DNA of 20,353 nt from an uncultured Lachnospiraceae bacterium (lineage in GTDB: Bacteria; Bacillota; Clostridia; Lachnospirales; Lachnospiraceae). Location: the NCBI GenBank assembly GCA_910577165.1, contig CAJTLX010000056.1:1-20353 (forward strand), given 5' to 3'. The notes beneath the pieces were generated by a model. That model ran no database searches, was not told the origin of the DNA, and saw nothing but the letters and a program-made list of their open reading frames with translations. The position numbers and the translations under genes were made by a program. This document shows positions 15,095-20,353 of this stretch, piece by piece. Position 1 is the stretch's first letter; each line of letters starts with the position of its first letter.

Positions 15095-15544
15095 TTATAT
15101 GCCTTCACACATTTTCATAATTTCAATATATTCCTTAATTTCATTTGATGAAATAAATTTTTCATCATACGCCGCCATTAAAATCCCAACCGTTCCCATA
15201 ATGGAAAGACCCATTTGTTTTGCAACCTTTCTGCCTTTTGCTTCATCTATTAACAACAGTCCAGCTTTATAATTATCTGTATATATAATTGCCTCCGATT
15301 CGCCTAAATCCAAACCCGTTACTCTTTGCAATAATTCAACCGCTTTTGAATCCTCAACCTCCACGACTTTAATATATTCCGCATCATTTATCATCTGTGC
15401 TTCTTCTTGAAACTGCGCGTTTGATGTCAACTCATCATATACCGCCCGCGGAATAATAATATTCTTAAACAATTTTTCTAATAAATCCAATCGTTTTATT
15501 TTAGATAAAGTAATAATTGGTGTTGTGTCAGAAACAATAATCAA
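15095..15544 (-). CDS. DUF3368 PIN-domain toxin, probably frameshifted near its 3' end
   Basis: A 149-residue PIN-like nuclease of the DUF3368 family, expected to cut RNA when not bound by its antitoxin. Acidic active-site candidates are Asp6 (VSDTTP), Glu38 (YDELT), Glu82/Glu84 (LGESEA) and Asp100 (LLIDEAKGR). The start codon is TTG 15544, overlapping the antitoxin's TGA stop by 4 nt (TTGA), with AGGAG/GAGAGGA just upstream in the antitoxin's last codons. The frame stops at 15095-15097 after KMCEGI, but another frame at 15051-15104 continues RHISDKLYEQLLDLIEK, which is what the C-termini of this family look like. A single lost base near 15105 would explain this. All four acidic positions lie before the break. 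Confidence 0.82.
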   Translation of the reverse strand: MIIVSDTTPIITLSKIKRLDLLEKLFKNIIIPRAVYDELTSNAQFQEEAQMINDAEYIKVVEVEDSKAVELLQRVTGLDLGESEAIIYTDNYKAGLLLIDEAKGRKVAKQMGLSIMGTVGILMAAYDEKFISSNEIKEYIEIMKMCEGI

Positions 15545-15822
15545 CTTATCCTCTCCTTCAATGTTTTATATGTTTTCACATCAGCCATAATCTCTGAGAT
15601 ATCCTGATCCAAATATGCTAACCCCATATTGTCATATAATGTAATAAGTTTCCATTTTGATATCCCCAATATTTCCGCCGCACGTCCATGAGAAATAGTC
15701 AAATTTTTAATATATGGATATAACATCATTGCGTTTCTTTGTAATTCCGTTCTGTCATCATCTATCGTTAGATAGACCGACATTTCCTCTGGTATTATAA
15801 TACGAAATTCTTTCATTTCCAT
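15541..15822 (-). CDS. UPF0175-family antitoxin
   Basis: A 93-residue protein opening MEMKEFRIIIPEEM. It has the UPF0175 layout: a short strand, a region with helices, then a helix-turn-helix-like stretch HGRAAEILGISKWKLITLYDNMGL (about 45-68), and an acidic C-terminal part that would cap the toxin. It would neutralise the DUF3368 protein encoded directly downstream, and may repress its own promoter. AAAGGAG lies 9 nt before ATG 15822. The gene pair is more AT-rich than the genes flanking the locus, which fits horizontal acquisition. Confidence 0.85.
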   Translation of the reverse strand: MEMKEFRIIIPEEMSVYLTIDDDRTELQRNAMMLYPYIKNLTISHGRAAEILGISKWKLITLYDNMGLAYLDQDISEIMADVKTYKTLKERIS

Positions 15823-15858
15823 CTTATATAACTCCTTTACTTATTTCATTATATAATA

Positions 15859-15966
15859 TCATACAAACATCTTCCTTAACATAAGTTTTTTGATGTTTAA
15901 CAATTCTTTATAATTGTACTGGTGAAAAGTGATAAAGTGGTCAAAATAATCAAAATACCCACCTAT
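15859..15966 (-). pseudogene. hsdS C-terminal remnant carrying the toxin-antitoxin promoter region
   Basis: On the minus strand the frame reads IGGYFDYFDHFITFHQ, then YNYKELLNIKKLMLRKMFV and stop (15859-15861). This matches the HsdS C-terminal coiled coil (compare ILITLHQRKCNQLKEVKRFML and the common ending KMFV). It has no start and is joined directly to the copied hsdR start at about 15966. The antitoxin's upstream region lies inside it. Confidence 0.75.
15907..15935 (-). promoter_or_regulatory. candidate promoter of the toxin-antitoxin pair
   Basis: On the minus strand TTATCA (15935-15930) and TATAAA (15912-15907) are 17 bp apart. The -10 is covered by a palindrome CAATT-N6-AATTG (15901-15916), a possible autoregulatory operator. 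A TATAAT also occurs near 15851-15856 but without a matching -35. Confidence 0.4.
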
Positions 15967-15986
15967 ACGGATTCTAATTCTGTCAT
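15963..15986 (-). pseudogene. copied start of hsdR (7 codons, then stop)
   Basis: Directly after hsdS on the minus strand stands ATG-ACA-GAA-TTA, reading MTELESV and then TAG. The true hsdR starts MAELESVIEK. The 7 codons sit at the same distance from the hsdS stop as the real hsdR start sits from the hsdS remnant's stop. Confidence 0.85.
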
Positions 15987-16063
15987 AATCATTATTCTTT
16001 CTTAGGAAATATATTTTGTAACATAAAACGCTTTACTTCTTTTAGCTGGTTGCACTTACGCTG
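15966..16063. repeat. 98-bp direct repeat, copy at the end of intact hsdS
   Basis: Partner of 14934-15031. In this copy the hsdS side is intact and the hsdR side is cut after 7 codons. The two copies enclose 934 bp containing the toxin-antitoxin pair. Confidence 0.9.
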
Positions 16064-17233
16064 GTGAAGGGTGATAAGGATATTCAGTTTAGTAAAATAT
16101 TTTCCAATTGCTTTTTGCTCCTCAATATCTTGTGGTACTGTTAAACTTGTTTCAAAAAAATCTGACGAAGCTATATTGAGTAATCCATGATTTCTTGCTC
16201 CCTCTGCTGCAATCTCTCGAATGTCTTTGTGCCACAAATCTGTATCATAATATGTAACCAAATAATCCGAATCAATTTTTGTATTTTCATTTATAGCAAA
16301 CACAATATAAAGTGTTGATAAAACACCATTTTCGTATCTGTCAAGCCTTTTTATTGCACCCCACGGCGCATCTGATGATGTACTCTTGTTGTAGGCAAAC
16401 TCACCTTTTTTCACCAGATAATAACTGCTTATATCTTTACTGGCTACTCGCTTATCAAAAAATTCATTTTGATCAATCAGCCCATATTGCGCTGAAATTG
16501 TTAAGGGTAATGTAGATACTAAACCTTGATTTTTCCTAGTTACCCTCTCAACAATCTCCCCCAGCTTCCGCTGTTCCCAATCGCTAGTAAATCCCACAAA
16601 ACGGATTTCAGGAACTAGCTTACCACTTTTAGGGAACATTTTTTGAAGCATAAATTTTTTTAGTTGTTTTATTTTATCAAACTTACGCTGGTAAAGAGTG
16701 ATAATGTCGTCTAAATTCTCCAAAAATCCGCCAATTTGTAATTGCTCATCCTCAGACGGAATCAATATATTTAGTTCCCTTATCTTTTTTAAAGCAAGGA
16801 ATTTTTGAGTTCCTCCATCCATTCCCCAAAATAACTGCTTTTCCACATTTTTTGATTGTAAGTATTGATATAAATATAAATATGATACCTGTTTTGTATC
16901 TTTTATTAAGGCAACATTTTTTATTGCAAAGTCAGGTTCTGTACGAATTAAAGCAAGATTTCCTATTGTTCCAATCATACCCATTAGTATATCATTAACA
17001 TCCACCTTTGAACGCTTATTTATTTCCTCAAAATCTTCATCCGAAATATATTGAACATCTTCATAATTGACAAAACCATTCTTTACATTTTTAGATGTCA
17101 CAAATGGGTGTCCTTCACTTTGATAAGTCGGAGAATCATGTGTTCCATCTCTAACATCAGAAACAGTTTCCAACCTATGCTCTTCCCAATCATCATCAAA
17201 CCCCTTAAATCTTATATTCGGTGTATTTGCCAT
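15992..17233 (-). CDS. hsdS: type I restriction-modification specificity subunit
   Basis: A 413-residue full-length HsdS with two target-recognition domains (about 15-150 and 222-370), separated by a central helical repeat and closed by a distal one. The repeats are visible as IITLYQRKFDKIKQLKKFMLQKMF (about 176-199) and ILITLHQRKCNQLKEVKRFMLQ in the last 35 residues. Each recognition domain is introduced by a W-E sequence (DDWEEHRLE, SDWEQRKLG). The two domains define the halves of a bipartite target that cannot be read from sequence alone. ATG 17233 is preferred (GGGGGG 7 nt upstream, 2 nt after the hsdM stop); a GTG at 17239 overlapping the hsdM stop is the alternative. Confidence 0.94.
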   Translation of the reverse strand: MANTPNIRFKGFDDDWEEHRLETVSDVRDGTHDSPTYQSEGHPFVTSKNVKNGFVNYEDVQYISDEDFEEINKRSKVDVNDILMGMIGTIGNLALIRTEPDFAIKNVALIKDTKQVSYLYLYQYLQSKNVEKQLFWGMDGGTQKFLALKKIRELNILIPSEDEQLQIGGFLENLDDIITLYQRKFDKIKQLKKFMLQKMFPKSGKLVPEIRFVGFTSDWEQRKLGEIVERVTRKNQGLVSTLPLTISAQYGLIDQNEFFDKRVASKDISSYYLVKKGEFAYNKSTSSDAPWGAIKRLDRYENGVLSTLYIVFAINENTKIDSDYLVTYYDTDLWHKDIREIAAEGARNHGLLNIASSDFFETSLTVPQDIEEQKAIGKYFTKLNILITLHQRKCNQLKEVKRFMLQNIFPKKE

Positions 17234-17235
17234 TG

Positions 17236-18834
17236 TCACACCCCCCGAAGAACACTGATAAGTTCCTCCACCGCGTCTTTTGTTTCCTGCTTAGAAAAGG
17301 TCAAGTCCTCCAACATTTCAAGCAGAACAGCATTCCCCTCTTTTATCTCCTTGTTTGTCGTTTTTATGCTTTCTGATAGCTGGTGAAGATCAATTTCCTG
17401 TTCTTCTTCGCCTGTGTCAATATATCTTGGAATATTCAAATTATAATCATTGGCTTTGATATCTTCAAAAGATGCCAGATAAGCTTCTTTATCAACCGAC
17501 ACTCTATTACAATACAGTTCAAGCACATGGTCAATATGCTTTTCCTGCATTACATTCTGTTTTTTCTCTTTTTCATACAGTTTTGAAGCATCAATAAACA
17601 GGACATCACGCCCTTCTCTGTGCTTTTTAAGAACAATAATACATGTAGGGATAGAGGTATTGTAAAACATATTAGCAGGAAGACCAATCACCGCATAAAT
17701 CGAACCATTTTCGAGCAGTATCTGTCGTATTGTCCCTTCCGCAGCACCTCGAAACAAAACGCCATGCGGAAGAACAATCGCCATTGTTCCTGTCTGTTTT
17801 AAATGGTAGAAACCATGAAGCAGAAAAGCGTAGTCAGCCTTGGACTTCGGCGCAAGTTTTCCACCATAATCCATAAATCGCTCATCCTGTTTAAACCCCT
17901 CCGCCGCGGACCAATTTGCAGAATATGGCGGATTCATTGTCACTGCATCAAACTCTGTTTCCTCATCTGTCGGCCAGTCAGCATCAAGAGTATCTCCGTT
18001 GCGAAGGTGTTGATTTTCTGGAAGAACACCGTGCAGAAACATATTCATACGCGCTAAATTATATGTTGATGGCATAAGTTCCTGCCCGTAGTATTTTATA
18101 AAATCAGGCTCCTTTGAATAGTTTCGACAACTTAACATCAAAGATGCCGACCCCATACAGGGATCGTATACCTGCAAGCCCTTTTTCTGTTCCTGACCGA
18201 CCATTACAATCCTGCATAAAATCTGCGCAGGACCATGTGGAGTATAAAATTCCCCGGCTTTTTTTCCTGTTTCAGACGCAAACTGACCAATCAGATATTC
18301 ATATGCATTTCCAAGAACATCGCCCTTTGTATGGATAAGATCAGCTCCATCTAAAACTTTAATGACCTCTGCAATCGTAGCACTCTGTTTTTGATCCCCT
18401 GTCCCAAGCCTGTTTGAATATAAATCTACATCTGCAAACAATCCATTAAAAAGTTCATCAGACTCTTCAATTCGATTGAAAGCTGCCTGTAGCTTTTCCC
18501 TGCTGAATAAATTATTTTTTGCTGCGTTCAACATACTAATGTAAGTCATATCTGGATCAAGTGTATAGTGCATCGAATTCTTTATTTCTTCAAGCAGATC
18601 AGTAGCATCATCTGATTTCATTGCCTCCTCATATACTGACTGTGCCTCGTCCAGGCTGTCGGGTTTTGCATCATTTAGTAAATCATATACCTTTACCAAG
18701 TAGGAGTCAGATAAATACTTATAAAAAACAAGCCCTAAAAGATAGGTCTTATATTCGTTTGCATCCATTTTTCCCCTCAAAACATCCGCACCACTCCATA
18801 ACACGGTCAATAAATCTTTTCCCTCAGTCATCAT
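17236..18834 (-). CDS. hsdM: type I restriction-modification DNA methyltransferase subunit
   Basis: A 532-residue N6-adenine methyltransferase that, with HsdS, modifies the target and forms the core for HsdR. The N-terminal helical domain is followed by GEFYTP (194-199), SAM motif I VYDPCMGSASLML (222-234), and catalytic NPPY (301-304). Motif I has GSA where most relatives have GSG. The C-terminal helices would contact HsdS. Two consecutive ATGs (18834, 18831) both follow a GGGGAG; 18834 is listed. It is the first gene of the R-M operon. I see no strong promoter or terminator in the 87 bp between it and holA, so read-through from holA is possible. Confidence 0.94.
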   Translation of the reverse strand: MMTEGKDLLTVLWSGADVLRGKMDANEYKTYLLGLVFYKYLSDSYLVKVYDLLNDAKPDSLDEAQSVYEEAMKSDDATDLLEEIKNSMHYTLDPDMTYISMLNAAKNNLFSREKLQAAFNRIEESDELFNGLFADVDLYSNRLGTGDQKQSATIAEVIKVLDGADLIHTKGDVLGNAYEYLIGQFASETGKKAGEFYTPHGPAQILCRIVMVGQEQKKGLQVYDPCMGSASLMLSCRNYSKEPDFIKYYGQELMPSTYNLARMNMFLHGVLPENQHLRNGDTLDADWPTDEETEFDAVTMNPPYSANWSAAEGFKQDERFMDYGGKLAPKSKADYAFLLHGFYHLKQTGTMAIVLPHGVLFRGAAEGTIRQILLENGSIYAVIGLPANMFYNTSIPTCIIVLKKHREGRDVLFIDASKLYEKEKKQNVMQEKHIDHVLELYCNRVSVDKEAYLASFEDIKANDYNLNIPRYIDTGEEEQEIDLHQLSESIKTTNKEIKEGNAVLLEMLEDLTFSKQETKDAVEELISVLRGV

Positions 18835-18925
18835 TCATTCTCCCCATTTTCATAGTTAAGTTTTAGATTTTCCATACTCCAAGCTGTTTAAACTTTTCAT
18901 CTCCGTAATCTATCTTTCCTCCTGC

Positions 18926-19915
18926 TTATTTCTTCCCCGCAAGATTAGAAAGTTCAATCAACATCAGTTCCACCCCAATCTGCTCATTTAATTGCCCACT
19001 CTTTATCTGGGTTTCCGTACATACACTAAACTGCACGGCTTCCTTTAATACCTCCACCGAAAATGCCTTGGCCTGCGTCAGATATTTCCCCACAAGAAAC
19101 GGCATAATTCCCGCTATTTTTGCGATCTCTTGATTTGTTTTTCCCTCACTAGAAAGCAGCTTTACCTGAAGCAGAAAATTAAACTGGCGCAGCATCAAAA
19201 ACAAAATGGACAATGGTTTCTCGCGCAAAAGCAAAAGATCATAATAGAGGGCGAGCGCGTTTTTCGGATTCTGCAAGGCAATCTGATCCATCAGCTTAAA
19301 GATCTGCCCTGTAAGCTGTCCTGTGCAAATCGCATCCACATCCTCCTTTGTCACCACATCCCTCTTTCCGGTGTAACTGGAAATTTTTTCCAATTCAGTA
19401 CGAATATTTGCCATATCCGTCCCGACTTTTTCCAGAAAATATTCCATTGTCGCATCCGTGATTTTCTTTCCATCCGCCTTTAACAAACTGGCGGCAAAAA
19501 TCTTTAGATCCCTTGTGTCCATCGCTGTAAATTCACAGATATATCCACATTCCTTTACCGCTTTGTAGAGGCGGCTTCTCTTATCCACCTCATCCTCACA
19601 AAAGACAAGAACCGTGGAGTCCGGCAAATCCTTAATGGAGTCCGAGAAAGTATTTGCCGTTTTAAACCAGCCGGAATTCTCAATTAAAACCAGTCTGTGA
19701 TCCGCAAAAAAGGGCAGGGTCTGTCCGATATGAATAATTTCCTTCTCGTCGATTCCCTTCCCCTCAAAGCGGGAAAAATTTATTGTGTCACTCCCCGCAA
19801 GCACTCCCTGTTTTAATTTATCGCGGTAGAGTTTTTTTAGATAGCCCTCCGTTCCATAGAGAAGATAAACTTTTTTGTATGTCCCCTCCTTGATGTCCTG
19901 CTTGATTGTCCTCAT
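18926..19915 (-). CDS. holA: DNA polymerase III subunit delta
   Basis: A 329-residue clamp-loader delta subunit, which opens the beta sliding clamp. The opening has the usual VYLLYGTEGYLKKLYRDKL (16-34), the middle has the AAA+-like fold with FCEDEVDKRSRLYKAV (109-124) and the clamp-loader pattern LEKVGTDMANIRTELEKI (165-182), and the C-terminal helical collar ends in LMLIELSNLAGKK. The ATG overlaps the psd stop codon by 4 nt (ATGA), so the two are translationally coupled. The length is normal for Firmicutes. Confidence 0.93.
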   Translation of the reverse strand: MRTIKQDIKEGTYKKVYLLYGTEGYLKKLYRDKLKQGVLAGSDTINFSRFEGKGIDEKEIIHIGQTLPFFADHRLVLIENSGWFKTANTFSDSIKDLPDSTVLVFCEDEVDKRSRLYKAVKECGYICEFTAMDTRDLKIFAASLLKADGKKITDATMEYFLEKVGTDMANIRTELEKISSYTGKRDVVTKEDVDAICTGQLTGQIFKLMDQIALQNPKNALALYYDLLLLREKPLSILFLMLRQFNFLLQVKLLSSEGKTNQEIAKIAGIMPFLVGKYLTQAKAFSVEVLKEAVQFSVCTETQIKSGQLNEQIGVELMLIELSNLAGKK

Positions 19916-20353
19916 GAAAACAATGCCTTTCCAATCCGCTCTCCAAGTTTTACCTTTGTTTCCACCCCATTTGCAGAATTTCTTAGGATATCATTATCGA
20001 TCGCCACATAGTCGCGCCGGATAAGTAAAACAATTGTTGAGCCGCCATATTCAAAACGTCCCTTTTCCTGCCCGCGGCGAACCATGGTCTTGTGATGATA
20101 ATTCTTAATGCGTCCCACGCACATCGCGCCGACTTCCATCTGCACAATCTTTCCAAAATTTTTCGTGTCGATCACACAGTAAGATCGCGCATTTTCCTTG
20201 TAGATCTTAACATGGTCAAGCACAGCGGGATTTACCGTGTGAAGTACGCCGGAGATCGGATGGTTGCGCCCCTTTACTCCCGCGTCCACATAACAGTAAC
20301 GATGATAATTGTCGACGGAAAGTCTTAGCACAATGCAGTACCCTCCGACATAT
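19912..20353 (-). CDS. psd: phosphatidylserine decarboxylase, C-terminal part (5' end beyond window)
   Basis: The reading frame is open to the right edge, where it reads YVGGYCIVLRLSVDNYHRYC, so the N-terminus lies outside. NYHRYCYVDAG carries the conserved histidine, VNPAVLD and VGAMCVGRI follow, and FEYGGSTIVLL holds the processing site: the chain is cut between Gly and Ser and the serine becomes the pyruvoyl group. The enzyme converts phosphatidylserine to phosphatidylethanolamine at the membrane. The processing motif is GGST, as in the type II family, where E. coli has LGST. It overlaps holA by 4 nt. Confidence 0.92.
   Translation of the reverse strand, partial: YVGGYCIVLRLSVDNYHRYCYVDAGVKGRNHPISGVLHTVNPAVLDHVKIYKENARSYCVIDTKNFGKIVQMEVGAMCVGRIKNYHHKTMVRRGQEKGRFEYGGSTIVLLIRRDYVAIDNDILRNSANGVETKVKLGERIGKALFS

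Noticed and set aside
14955..15095. A separate small gene between the toxin and hsdR
   Set aside because: The sequence is fully explained by the toxin's out-of-frame tail and the hsdS remnant.
16312..16515. Plus-strand open frame inside hsdS as an invertase or recombinase gene
   Set aside because: It has no recombinase motifs; no integrase or invertase gene and no long inverted repeat is present, so a phase-variable inversion system is not supported in this window.

Overview
The window looks like chromosome of a low-to-mid GC anaerobic Firmicute, most likely a gut Lachnospiraceae-type Clostridium. Support: Gram-positive AGGAGG-type ribosome binding sites, sigma-A promoters with 17-bp spacers, a YesL-family protein, a DUF1292 protein, the scaffold/GGGtGRT gene pair, and a tRNA without encoded CCA. 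Assignment is by gene content and sequence style only. Nearly all genes are on the minus strand.

Layout. 1-1692 (minus): class I mannose-6-phosphate isomerase (manA) followed 6 bp later by a YesL/DUF624 membrane protein that runs off the left edge; a good promoter lies at 1772-1800. 2019-2450 (minus): small helical protein with its own terminator. 2654-3319 (plus): rRNA-type methyltransferase with a lysine-rich tail, convergent with thrH (3421-4026, minus). 4128-6503 (minus): nitroreductase, then a two-gene unit of a NifU/IscU-like scaffold protein and a GGGtGRT protein. 6633-7703 (minus): branched-chain aminotransferase ilvE. 7940-8233 (plus): DUF1292 protein with a near-perfect terminator. 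8416-10425 (plus): beta-helix carbohydrate-binding lipoprotein, convergent with an rfbD-like dTDP-4-dehydrorhamnose reductase (10428-11273). 11300-11740: a decayed queT-like transporter gene with a surviving promoter, then a bidirectional terminator. 11738-11823 (minus): tRNA-Ser(CGA).

11948-18834 is a complete type I restriction-modification locus transcribed hsdM-hsdS-hsdR on the minus strand. It is interrupted between hsdS and hsdR by a UPF0175/DUF3368 (PIN) toxin-antitoxin pair. Around the pair lie pieces of other type I alleles: two hsdS 3'-end remnants, a 7-codon copy of the hsdR start, and a 98-bp direct repeat (86 of 98 identical by my count) on both sides. The toxin seems to carry a frameshift near its 3' end. 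The R-M genes and the methylase/specificity/restriction subunits look intact, so the locus is plausibly functional but has been rearranged repeatedly.

18926-20353 (minus): housekeeping genes holA (DNA polymerase III delta) and, overlapping it by 4 nt, the 3' part of psd (phosphatidylserine decarboxylase), cut by the right edge.

The most notable material is the scar tissue between hsdS and hsdR with the embedded toxin-antitoxin pair, the queT fossil, an IS200/IS605-like end hairpin at the hsdR stop codon, and the poorly understood scaffold/GGGtGRT pair. I did not find a wholly new multi-gene system that I can defend.
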